A stretch of DNA of 64,000 nucleotides, taken from positions 4,340,001 to 4,404,000 of the forward strand of contig JAZAYU010000013.1 in assembly GCA_038501625.1 (NCBI GenBank), read 5' to 3'. The stretch is from Corbicula japonica (taxonomy: Eukaryota; Mollusca; Bivalvia; Venerida; Cyrenidae). The notes beneath the pieces are model-generated. The model worked only from the letters and a program-made list of their open reading frames with translations. It was not told the DNA's origin and searched no databases. The translations under genes and the position numbers were made by a program. Of this stretch, positions 48,201 to 60,200 are shown in pieces; the stretch's first letter is position 1, and every line of letters begins with the position of its first letter.

Positions 48201-51200
48201 CAACCCACTATCTTTGCCCACCTATAGTGGTGTGGCGTGGTGAAGTACAGTATGGTATGCTGGTTGCTGTTGTTGGTGGTGGTGTTGCTGTTGTTGGTGG
48301 TGGTGTTGTTGCTGTTGTTGGTGTTGTTGTTGGTGTTGTTGTTGGTGGTGGTGGTGTTGGTATTGTTGGTGTTGTTGGTGGTGGTTGTGGTAGTGTTGTT
48401 GCTGGTGGTGGTGGTGGTGGTGTTGGTTGTTGGTGTTGTTGTTGTTGCTGTTGTTGTTGGTGGTGTTGATGTTGTTGTTGGTGGTGGTGTTGATGTTGTT
48501 GGTGTTGTTGTTGGTGGGGGTGTTGCTGGTGGTGCTGGTGGTGGTGTTGTTGGTGCTGGTGTTGATGTTGGTGTTGTTGTTGTTGGTGGTGTTGTTGTTG
48601 GTGTTGTTGTCGTTGGTATTGGTGTTGTTGTTGGTGGTGGTGGTGTTGGTGGTGGTGATGATGTTGTTGTTGGTGGTGGTGGTGTTGTTGTTGGTGGTGT
48701 TGGTGTTGTTGTTGGTGGTGGTGTTGTTGTTTTTGGTGTTGCTGTTGGTGGTGATGGTGTTGTTGTTGTTAGTGGTGGTGTTGTTGTTGGTGGTGGTGGT
48801 GGTGTTGTTGTTTGTATTTGTGTTGTTGTTGGTGGTGGTGTTGATATTGTTGTTGGTGGTGGTGTTGGTGTTGGTGGTGTTGTTGTTGTTAATGGTGGTG
48901 TTGGTGTTGTTAATGGTGGTATTGTTGTTGGTGGTGGTTGTGTTGTTGTTGTTACTAGTGTTGTTGTTGTTGTTGGTGTTGTTGTTTGTGTTGGTGTTGT
49001 TGTAGTTGTTGTTGGTGGTGGTGTTGGTATGTGGAGGTGGTGGTGGGTGGTGGGGGTACAGTACAGTACAGTGTTATGGTATGGTATGGTATGGTATGGT
49101 ATGGTATGGTATGGTATGGTATGGTATGGTATGGTATGGTATGGTATAGTATAGTCTATGCACCCACCCACCCACCCCACAATTACTCAACACTTTCAAC
49201 CAAAGTATGTTATGGACATCTGTTTTAAACCTTTTATATAGCATTTCATATGAAAAACACTAACATTGAAACTTTAACAATTATTTATAAGTCTTAATTC
49301 TAATTTCAAGTGAAAAGGGGCAAAAATCAAATATAAAAAAGCAAGGATGAGTTATGGGCCTTTGAAAATAAACCTGATGTAAGATAAAATAAAGGTATAC
49401 AAAGTTTCAAACCTTAATTTTTAAGTCTAAAAAGGGCAGTAATTTGAAAAAAATCAAAGAGTTATGGTTCTTGGCATACATAGTCAGGGTCATGATGGTG
49501 AATAAGTTTCAAAGCTATAGTACAAGAAGTATGAAAGTAACTAGCTTGCACGCAAACTTTAACCTGAAATTCTAAGTCGAAAAAGGGCAATAATTTGATT
49601 AAAAATGAAAGAAAGAGTTATGGTTCTTGGCATACATAGTCAGGGTCATGATGGTAAACAAGTGTCTTAAGTCTCAAAGCTATAGTACAAGAAGTATGAA
49701 AGTAACTAGCTTGCACACAAACTTTAACCTGAAATTCTAAGTTGAAAAAGGGCCATAATTTGATTAAAAATGAAAGAAAGAGTTATGGTTCTTGGTATAA
49801 ATAGTCAGGGTCATGATGGTAAACAAGTGTCTTAAGTTTCAAAGCTATAGTACAAGAAGTATGAAAGTAACTAGCTTGCACGCAAACTTTAACCTGAAAT
49901 TCTAAGTTGAAAAAGGGCCATAATTTAAACAAAATGGAAGTAAGAGTTATGGTTCTTGGCATACAATCTTGAAATATGATGATGAACAAGTGTTGAAAGT
50001 TTCAAAGCTGTAGTATAAGTAGTATGGAAGTTATGGGTTTGCACAGTAGCTTGCACGCAAACTTTGACCTGAAATTCTAAGTCGAAAAAGGGGCATAATT
50101 TGATAAAAATGAAAGTTAGAGTTATGGTTCTTGGCATACACACTTGGGATAAGATGATGAACAAGTGTTGAAAGTTTCAAAGCTGTAGTATAAGTAGTAT
50201 TGAAGTTATTAGTTTGTATAGTAGCTTGCACGCAAACTTTAACCTGAAATTTTAAGTCAAAAAAGGGCCATAATTTGATCAAAATGAAAGTCAGAGTTAT
50301 GGTTCTTGGTATACACACTCGGGACATGATGATGAACAAGTGTGCCAAGTTTAAAAGCTGTAGTATAAGTAGTATTGAAGTTATGAGTTTGTACAGTAGC
50401 TTGCACGCAAACTTTAACCTGAAATTTTAAGTCAAAAAAGGGCCATAATTTGATCAAAATGAAAGTCAGAGTTATGGTTCTTGGTATACACACTCGGGAC
50501 ATGATGATGAACAAGTGTGCCAAGTTTAAAAGCTGTAGTATAAGTAGTATTGAAGTTATGAGTTTGTACAGTAGCTTGCACGCAAACTTTAACCTGAAAT
50601 TTTAAGTCAAAAAAGGGCCATAATTTGATCAAAATGAAAGTTAGAGTTATGGTTCTTGGCATACACACTCGGGACATGATGACGAACAAGTGTGCCAAGT
50701 TTAAAAGCTGTAGCTATAGTAGTTTTTAAGATATAGGTAGGTTGCACGTAAACTTTAACCAAAGCGGGACGGCGACGGCGACGCCGACGCCCAAGTGAGT
50801 ACAATAGCTCGACATATTCTTCGAATAGTCGAGCTAAAAAGCAAGGATGAGTTATGGGCCTTTGAAAATCAACCTGATGTATGATAAAATAAAGGTATAC
50901 AAAGTTTTAAAGTTGTCGTTTTAATAGAATGAAAGATATGAGGTTTCACCACCTTGCACGCAAACTTTAACCTTAATTTCTAAGTCTAAAAAGGGCAATA
51001 ATTTGATATAAATCAAAGAAAGAGTTATGGTTCTTGGCATACATAGTCATGGTCATGATAGTGAACAAGTTTCAAAGCTATAGTACAAGAAGTATGAAAG
51101 TAACTAGCTTGCACGCAAACTTTAACCTGAAATTCTAAGTTGAAAAAGGGCCATAATTTGATTAAAAATTAAAAAAAGAGTTATGGTTCTTGGCATACAT

Positions 51201-54200
51201 AGTCAGGGTCATGATGGTAAACAAGTGTTGAAAGTTTCAAAGCTATAGTACAAGAAGTATGAAAGTAACTAGCTTGCATGCAAACTTTAACCTGAAATTC
51301 TAAGTTGAAAAAGGGCCATAATTTGAACAAAATGGAAGTTAGAGTTATTCTTCTTGGCATACCCACTCAGGATATGATAATGAACAAGTGCTGAAAGTTT
51401 CAAAGCTGTAGTATAAGTAGTATGGAAGTTACGGGTTTGTACACTTGCTTGCACGCAAACTTTAACCTGAAATTCTAAGTTGAAAAAGGGCCATAATTTG
51501 AACAAAATGAAAGTTAAGAGTTTTGGTTCTTGGCATACACACTTGGGAGATGATGATGAACAAGAGTGCCAACTTTCAAAGTTGTAGTATAAGTAGTATT
51601 GAAGTTATGTGTTTGTACAGTAGCTTGCACGCAAACTTTAACCTGAAATTCTAAGTCAAAAAAAGGGCCATAATTTGATGAAAATGAAAGTTAGAGTTAT
51701 GGTTTTTGGCATACACACTCGGGACATGATGATGAACAAGTGTGCCAAGTTTCAAAGCTGTAGTATAAGTAGTATTGAAGTTATGTGTTTGTACAGTAGC
51801 TTGCACGCAAACTTTAACCTGAAATTCTAAGTCAAAAAAGGGCCATAATTTGATCAAAATGAAAGTTAGAGTTATGGTTCTTGGCATACACACTCGGGAC
51901 ATGATGATGAACAAGTGTGCCAAGTTTCAAAGCTGTAGTATAAGTTGTATTGAAGTTATGTGTCTGTACATTAGCTTGCAGGCAAACTTTAACCTGAAAT
52001 TCTAAGTCGAAAAAGGGCCATAATTTGATCAAATGAAAGTTAGAGTTATGGTTCTTGGCATACATACTCGGGACATGATGATGAACAAGTGTGCCAAGTT
52101 TTAAAGCTGTAGCTATAGTAGTTTTTAAGATATCAGTAGGTTGCACGCAAACTTTAACCAAAGCGGGACGCCGACGCCGACGCCCAAGTGAGTACAATAG
52201 CTCTACATATTCTTCGAATAGTCGAGCTAAAAAAACATCCTCGTAAAGTTTCGGTGTTTGTGTAACATCGTCGTCGTCTTCACTCTGAGTGTTAATGTCG
52301 TCTTTCATTGATTTTTTTTTATTAAATAAACTAATTCAAATAAATATTCACACCATTATTGTTAATTTGGAGCTTTGTGTGCTTCAGTTTTGGGGAGAGT
52401 TGATTACGTTTGAATCATGTTTTTGCATTTGTTGTCACAAACGGATGAACTCATATTTTATCGGCCTGGTTGTCACAATGTCACTATTATTGTAACTAGA
52501 ATTATCACTGAAAGTGATTAAATACCCCCACATGTATGCTTGATAATTGAACTGGGAATGCTTCGAATCAATGGCATAATGTGCCCCACTTTCAATCCAA
52601 AGTGTCGTCTTCACAGTAGCCATATATTCAGCAAGTTTCATCACAATATCTCATTCCTTCTAAATTTATTGAGCAGAAATGGTTTAAATATGTTAGTAAC
52701 AGCGGCCTTTATCTAACTTTTATCTAAGAACTGTGTGCCAAACATTGTTTATAAGAAATCATCCAGAAACCATTTTTTCTATTTTTAGTAACAGTGACCT
52801 TGACCCCATCAGGCCCAATTTCAATACCAAGTTTCGTCTTCACAGACACTACCTATATAGCAATTTTCATCACAATATCTCATTCTGAACCAAAGTTATT
52901 GAGCATAGTTTATTTTCTATTTTTAGTAACAGTGACCTTGACCCCACAGGCCTTGAATCCCAAAAGTCATCTTCACAAAAACCATCAATACACCAAATTT
53001 CATTTAAGAATCTCATTCCAAGCTATAGTTACTGAGTGGAAACGAAGTTTTGAAGTTTAAATAACAGTGACCTTGACCTTGAACCCACAGGCCCCAAAGT
53101 CAAACCTAATCTTTATCTTGTTATGTTACATCTGTGTCCCAAAAAAATAATTAAATCTATGAAGTATTTCATGAGTTATAGTCCAGAAACAATTTTTCTT
53201 TTTTAAGTTACAGTGACCTTGACACTGACCCCTCAGGCCCCAAAGTCGAACTCGACCTGTATCTTCTGATATTACATATATGTACCAAAAAAGGATTTAA
53301 TCTGTGAAGTTTTTCATGAGTTATTATCTGGAAACCCTTTTTCTATTTTTAGTAATACTGACCTTGACATTGACCCCACCAGCCCCAAAGTCGAACTTGA
53401 CCTGTATCTTGTGATGTTACATCTATTTACCAAACAAGGATTAAATCTGTGAAGTGTTTCATGAGTTATCATCCGGAAACCATTTTTCTATTTTTAGTAA
53501 CAGTGACCTTGACACTGATCCCACCAGCCCCAAAATCGAACTTGACCTGTATCTTATGACGATATACCTGTGTACCAAAAATTATTTAATTCTGTCAAGC
53601 CTTTCATGAGTTATCATCTGGAAACGAAGAATCCGACCGACCGACCGACCGACAGACCGACCGACCGACCGACAAGCTCACTCCTTTATACCCCCTCAAA
53701 CTTCGTTTGTGGGGGTATAATTAAATGTTGTTGTTTTTTAACTGAAATTAATTACATTTACGAATACGAATATTTTACACCTGAATGCATTAAATAAGCA
53801 AATATTTTACTGAACAGGTGATAATCGTTAATTATTATTAAATAATGGTATCTTGTTTGCCGACAAGTTCTCTCTTTGAAGAAGCCGCGCACATTGTTCA
53901 ACCACGGCAAGTTTCACACTTCAACTTATCCGATGATTTTACATAGCATAATTTAGCCTGTGGGTTCTAAATTTACTTCGACTTGTAAAAACATAAGCGG
54001 TGTAATATTATATGTAAAAAGAACACTTTTTGACGGGACTGTAAAATTAATTCGAGATAACCGATGTTTCGACTTAAGCGAGTTTGACGTAACAAGTGTG
54101 GACTGTATTTTCAATTCTTACATTAGAATCTTTACAAAAGTGCTTAAAATCTCAATAAGGAAGTATTCGTATGATTTCTTTTTATAAGTGGTGAACTATA

Positions 54201-57200
54201 GGAATGTCTATTATTATTTAACTGTTGAAACAGGTATTCTTACAGCATGGTTAATAAAGTATAATGACCAACTGATTCCTTGACCTGATATCAGGCCCCG
54301 TGATTATAAAACTTTTTTCATGCTCGACTCAATTTGAGCATGAAAATTTGATGACTTTGTTTCTGTTCATTATATAAAATAAAATTTTTTAAACAGAAAA
54401 TATTACTAAATTGCTCTTAACAACAACTGTTGAACAGATAGTTATTCCTTATTTATGAAGACTGTTAATGTTCTAGACATTTTAAGTTTGAGCACAGAAT
54501 CGAGTTGAGCATGAAAAAAGTTTTATAATCATGGGGCCAGATTTCTTTTTTTCAGCTGAGCCTGAAAAACCTTTTCTAGCCCCCATCCTTCCAGCAGATG
54601 ATGCATGTAGCATGTAAATGTATATCGCAACTAAATTCTTTACTAACTAAGACTTCAGAAAGCTATGTTATTTCTTTTCTACAAAAGAAAGTATTGAGCA
54701 CTAAGGCGGAAACTCATACGCATAGGCACATATATATACTGACAAAAACTCACATCTTGCCGTTTGCTCAAGATTGTAACATTAAAACCGGAGACCAGTC
54801 TCAAATCTCAAACATCAAATTGGCTGAAAAGGAAATTGGTCTCCCATCTCAGTTATATGAAATTAGGCCCTAATCTCAGATTCTTCACTTTCTTCCTTTT
54901 TTCATTGTAACACTGGATTTCTTGAACTTGTTGCTTTCCTATCCATGGGTATAAAATAGCACATAATATACTCTAGGGAAAACTCTGGTTTTTTCCCGTG
55001 CAACATCGTCATGCAATACCATTATGGGACATTAGATGCAGTATCAAGCGCTCTCTAACCCAAGTTTCGTGGCAGATTTTTATTGTTTTTGATAAACACA
55101 TTCCCAAGGTATTGCAAATACTGTCACCCTGCATTTCTGTATCCCTTGAGTATATATAAGTTAGATATATAACTTACAAGTTGAAGTTTAGCCCTGATCT
55201 CAGATTCCTTCTTCAGCTGGGTCTGTAAAGCTTCTTCCTGTTGTTTAGTGAGCTTTGGTTTATCTTCTTTCTTTCCTTTCTTCCTCTCCAGTTCCTACAA
55301 AAACAATTTACTTTTAACCCTTCAAGCACTGTGTTACATGTACAATCTGTCACATCTGTTACCAATGTAGATCCAGATCAGCTTGCAGTGTTTTGTCACA
55401 ACTGCTACCAGCCTAGATCCAGATCAGTCTGCAATGTTTTGTCACATCTGCTACCAACATAGATCCAGATCAGCCTGCAGTCTTTTGCAACATCTGCTTC
55501 CAACATAAATCCATATCAGCCTGCAGTATTATTTTTTGCTATGTTTTGGGAATATGACATACATGTATACCACCAAAGGTTAGCAGGATTATTGTGATAT
55601 TTGATAAGACAGATCCTGAGAATTTCTTGAGGTATATGTATATTGGCTTTCATTAACAGGAAAATAAACAAGGAAGACAACATACAGTTTTAATTTTAGT
55701 CCACTTAATCTTTAGGTAAATGGTGTAAATAATGTTTTATACATATGGACATTTGGTATCTGTGAATTAGTCAAGTTATCAATTAATGGCTATCTATCAA
55801 TTCTAATAATTGGGATTATTTTCTACAATTTCGGGGGAAAAATATTTTGGATCTGAAATACAACCTAAAACAAAACAATGTAGTAAACTGATTAATATCT
55901 GTAAAACACCTGTATGACCAGTAAATATACTAGCTCATTTTGAAATAAAGGTTAATTCAGCAGGTAAGGTGTTAATTTAATGCCCAATGATCACGTACCC
56001 TCCTGATCTCCAGTTCCTCCATCTGTTCCTTATAGGAGTACAGCTTGTTCTCTCTCTTAATATTCTGCTTCTGGGCTGCATGCATCTTTAAACTGCAATC
56101 ACATCAAACAGAATTTAACAAAAATTAAAGGACATGTACTACAGCAACACTGTTTTCTTCTTAAGTAGGGACCATTTCGTTTACTAGCACCTTTTCCCTC
56201 TCAAATTTTCTTTAAAATCATGCAGTCCCCCCCCCAAAGTCACTTAATTATGTTTTTCCATATATCCTTTGGAGGCTAAATAAACTTGTGCAAGCAACTA
56301 AACAATTTAGGGACCATTACTGTTTTACATATCATTATAAAGTAAAAAGTACCTCTCTGCAAGTTGTCTATCATATAGCTGGCCTTCATCACAGAGATAT
56401 GCACCATATTCATCCTTAGTTACCAGCACTAGTTCATCGTTGCCTAGCAACAGTGTGACCTTGGTAACAAACCCTGGCAACACAACATCTGGAGCAATTC
56501 TCACCAATGTTTGTACTGCATTCAATACACTCTAAAATAAAACAAAGAAAATTATTTTCTTCAAGAACTCTTACTGCTATTGTTCAGCTTTGGTAAATAA
56601 ACATCCCAATATTTTTTCTGCAGTTGTTAAATGCACTCAAGAGATAAAGAAATACATCTTTATTTAAAAAGAAACTGCCTTGAATCTCTGATATCATGAA
56701 ATCCAGGTATTAAAAAGTCTGAAAAATGTAACATGCCTTATTTGGTATGTCAGTTATTTTCATGACCTTTATTAAACTCTCCAATATTATGCCAGGCCAC
56801 GAGAGGAGCATTCAAAATAGACTTCACTCATTACAATAAGATTTACAAGTTCAGACAACAAGTACCTGTTCAGGGTCATAGTCTGTTTCCACTATCCCAA
56901 TGCAGAACTCACTGTTGTCTCTTACAAATGTCCTCGCATCAAGACCAAGAGCAAACAGTATATCCGTCCATCTATCTAGGCTGTACAACACTAAAACATA
57001 AAATCATATCCCAAGTTGATGATTCAAATTTAATTGCCAAAAGACAGTCATGTACAACTTGACCATGAGTATCTTGTGAAGGACCTTGAGATTTAAAACA
57101 CTAAGTATTCTGTTTCATGTTGAGTCCAACTGGTATATTGAGTCATCACAACTGGACTGAATATGACATAGTATTCACTACATAGCATACAGAGTACCAA

Positions 57201-60200
57201 TTTACAGCCTATGAACATCTCAACTACAGTGAACAAATGATCATGGCTCTGTTCTTGCAAAGGGAAACCCAATGCTATTGCTCCAAAGACAACCATTGGA
57301 ACCTCTTAGCTAATATCATATGCACAAATATTTTCACTGTACTTTACAAAATATGATACACCCAATTAGTCATAAATCAAATTGCTTACCCAGGCAAGGA
57401 TGGTGTGCTGTCAGAAGTGCAGCCTTGGCTATGGAAACAGCATCTTTCATTTCTGGTTTCTGTACGCAGGTCACTACAGATATTGCCTGGGCCAGGATCC
57501 GTGGAGAAATGTACTTCATCTGATCCAGAACAGAATCCCTCTCTGTATCTTCACAGTTCAGTGATTCCAGATCAACTACCTACAGTACAAATACAGTCTG
57601 CATTTCATGTAGTGTCAAATGTTGTTCATACCCCCCCAAACAAGATCATAAAACTAAGTTTTAAGATCAGTCTCAATTCTCAAGGATCTGATTGGCTGAA
57701 ATGGCGACTGGTCACCATTTCAGCCAATCAGATGCTTGAGATTTGAGACTGATCTCCAGATTTAGTTTTATGATTTTGGGCACTGATCTCTCCAGAGGGT
57801 GGATCCAGCTTGCTGTACTGAATAACTGACCTGATGACCATTTTGTTTCATTTCTCAAAAGGTAACAGTATTAAACAGTATTTTAATTGGTTAAAATTAA
57901 TGTTTTTAATTTGTACAACCTGAAAATCTGTAAGATGGCAAAATGGTGAACAATTTATCCGCTAGTATCAGGAGTGACATCATTTTGGGCGCGTCACGGG
58001 AAAAGGTACTTTTGGACAGTTGACATCAATCCTTGAAATGACGTCATAAAGTTGAACGGACGACATTGATTATTATGCTTTTCGCAGTAAAAATATCAAT
58101 TTATCGTCAAAATATGTAATACAAGAGCTGTCAGAGCAGACAGCGCGCTCGACAATTCGAATCATTTGAAACAAATGCAATATGAAGATTAAAACAATAA
58201 CAACTATGGCCATACATTCATGTGCAATCAGGAAAAATATTAACAAGTGAATGGTAAGTGAGAAATTCATTTCAAATAACAGAAATAATTCCTTAATGTA
58301 CCATAAATATTAAACTGAATAGGGGAATAACTATGAAATAATTCTTGATTTGTTAGAAAACTTGTTAGTAATTTTTTATTAGAGACATTTACTTTTAGTT
58401 CAATATCAGTCACTTCAGTAATTTTACAGAAAAAGAACTGAAATGAAAATATAATGAAAGTTTGATGTTGATAGCTTAAGTATTTGCAAAGTTACCGATT
58501 AAGTGCACATAAGTGAAAATATAAGTGAAAAAAGGAACAGTGGAAAAAGGGGCATAACTTGTACAGTAATTGTATTACAGTTATTAGTCTTGTTGGTAAT
58601 GATGTAGATTTTGATGGTGAAAAAATATTCAAAGTTTCAATGAAATATCGAATAGTCGAGGTAAAAACTAAATGCAAAAGGGGCATAAGTTACAGAAATA
58701 TTTCCAATAGAGTTAGGGATCTTGTTGATAATGATTTAGAAACTGATGGCAAACATATATTCCAAGTTTCAAAGTAATATGTCTTGTTGTTTCAAAATTA
58801 TGGGACAACTGCATAAGTGAAAAATGGGCATAACTTGAAAAATATTGGTAGCAGAGTTATGGGTGTTGTTGATAATGACCTAGATTTTGATGGTGAATAT
58901 ATTTTCCAGGTTTCAAGGTGATAGCTCAAGTAGTTTAAAAGTTATTGACCAAAGTGCATATTTTCCTGAATGCAAAATTTAAGTGAAAAAGGGGCATAAG
59001 TTGAAAAATATTGCAAGCAAGGTTATGGGTCTTGTTGGTAATGATGTAGAATTTGATGGTGAATATATATTCCAAGTTTCAAGTTGATATCTCAAGTAGT
59101 TTATAAGCTATGGACCAAAGTGCATATTTTCCTTAACACAAAATTTAAGTGAAAAAGGGGCATAACTTGAAAAATATTTGTAGCAGAGTTATGGGTGTTG
59201 TTGGTAATGATGGTGAATATATATTCCAAGTTTCAAGTTGATATCATAAGCAGTTTTTAAGTTTCTAAATAAAGTAAGAACTAAAATGTCATGAAATATG
59301 ACCGAAGGTACTTTTTCCCGTGACGCGCCCCATTTTACATGTGATTTTTCACTAATAAGGTTTGGATCACAAAGTGCACACCAGATTGCACATGTGTTGA
59401 ATCCCCCTAGTTTAAGCCATGTGCCGAGATTTGAACAAGAACTCAAAATTACAAGCTGTTTACGTTGTAATAAAATGTCAATTGTACTTTACAGTAAGAA
59501 AGTAAGTAAGTAAGTAAATTTTATTATAGTGACATTGTGTATAATATTTACAAATAATAATTATAACAAACAATTATAACACCCGGCCACGTTGGGCCTA
59601 TAAGTCACTTTAGTTAATTTAACATTTGAACAGAATGCATATAATGATCAAAGTATGACACTTTAAATAAGTACGCATGCACTATTAACATTTTCAAGTC
59701 ACACAATAAGAAACAAAAAAACTTGTCTTGAATAATGTTGAAAAGAAATAAGTAACTAGTACTTAAAGTTATTTCGTAAAAGTGCAAATAATTAATTGTA
59801 CAATATAGTTTTTCTCCTAACCATTCCGCTAACAATAAATTTTGACACTTGGATAAAATGTTTTTTTATTAAGTAAACTAGTTTTTCTGAATCTTTTTAA
59901 ATAAAGATGTATTTCTTTACAACAAAAAGCTTACCTTTTGAGTTTGGAGGAACTCATCAAATGCTTTAATCAGTGATAGAGAAATGGCCGTCCCTCCTAA
60001 CAGGGAGAGAACTCTCTTGACACTATTTGTGGTGAACTTCCTTACTGAATAGGACTTGCGCGTCAGACTGTGAATTATCGCTCTGTAGTAAGGTCTATCA
60101 AAAAACAAGATCAAACAGGGCAATTTAGTAAATTTCTTTGCTTCTTACTAGTAAATTACACAGCATTGAAAGGACCTCAGATAATTTTCTGACTTTATCA

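Larger units (their letters stand above)
47955..50839 (+). mobile_element. Tandem-core element C (same family), inserted in B
   Basis: ACAAG, GTCG-GAAA-CGAC, GCTCGACTATTTGAA at the left and CTTCGAATAGTCGAGC (50819-50834) at the right. It is complete: left end, G/T-rich block, ~175-bp core units, GACGGC repeat, right end. Removing it restores the B sequence. Confidence 0.85.
46130..52233 (+). mobile_element. Tandem-core element B (same family as A), interrupted by C
   Basis: ACAAG, hairpin GTCG-GAAA-CGAC and GCTCGACTATTCGAAG at the left; CTTCGAATAGTCGAGC at 52212-52227. The left part runs to 47954 and resumes at about 50841 with GCAAGGATGAGTTATGGGCC, the same sequence that is continuous in A near 38894. 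No coding capacity. Confidence 0.82.
45881..54105. mobile_element. Pogo/Tigger-like element G, filled with later insertions
   Basis: The left end CAGTCCACACTCGTTGTGTC and the right end, reversed, CAGTCCACACTTGTTACGTC match, and each is flanked by TA (45879-45880, 54106-54107), the Tc1/mariner-pogo duplication. Subterminal ATTCGAGATA recurs on both sides. Own sequence survives at about 45881-46129, 52234-52494 and 53723-54105. An acidic peptide ([18 protein letters not shown], minus strand, ~52237-52295) may be a relic of its transposase. Elements B, C and H lie inside. Confidence 0.75.
57987..59330. mobile_element. 1344-bp MITE with GGGCGCGTCACGGG termini and CATTTT target duplication
   Basis: The left end GGGCGCGTCACGGGAAAAGG is mirrored by the right end TTTTTCCCGTGACGCGCCC. 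CATTTT occurs directly before (57981-57986) and directly after (59331-59336). The interior is taken over by tandem-core element J and its repeats. No coding capacity seen. Confidence 0.9.

Noticed and set aside
46372..49228. Many long frames in the second and third G/T-rich blocks
   Set aside because: Same low-complexity cause; peptides are strings of V, L, G, W or of T, P, H, N.
49783..52308. Minus-strand frames with [21 protein letters not shown] repeats
   Set aside because: Translation of the ~170-bp core of elements B and C; no gene features.
51832..52308. 158-codon frame with acidic start as a real transposase gene
   Set aside because: Only the first ~20 codons are non-repetitive; the rest is element B core. 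At most a relic of element G.
53570..53797. Frame with RPTDRPTD repeats
   Set aside because: Translation of the (GACC)n microsatellite.
58559..58777. 72-codon frame in element J
   Set aside because: Lies across the ~150-bp tandem units and changes with them; no gene support.
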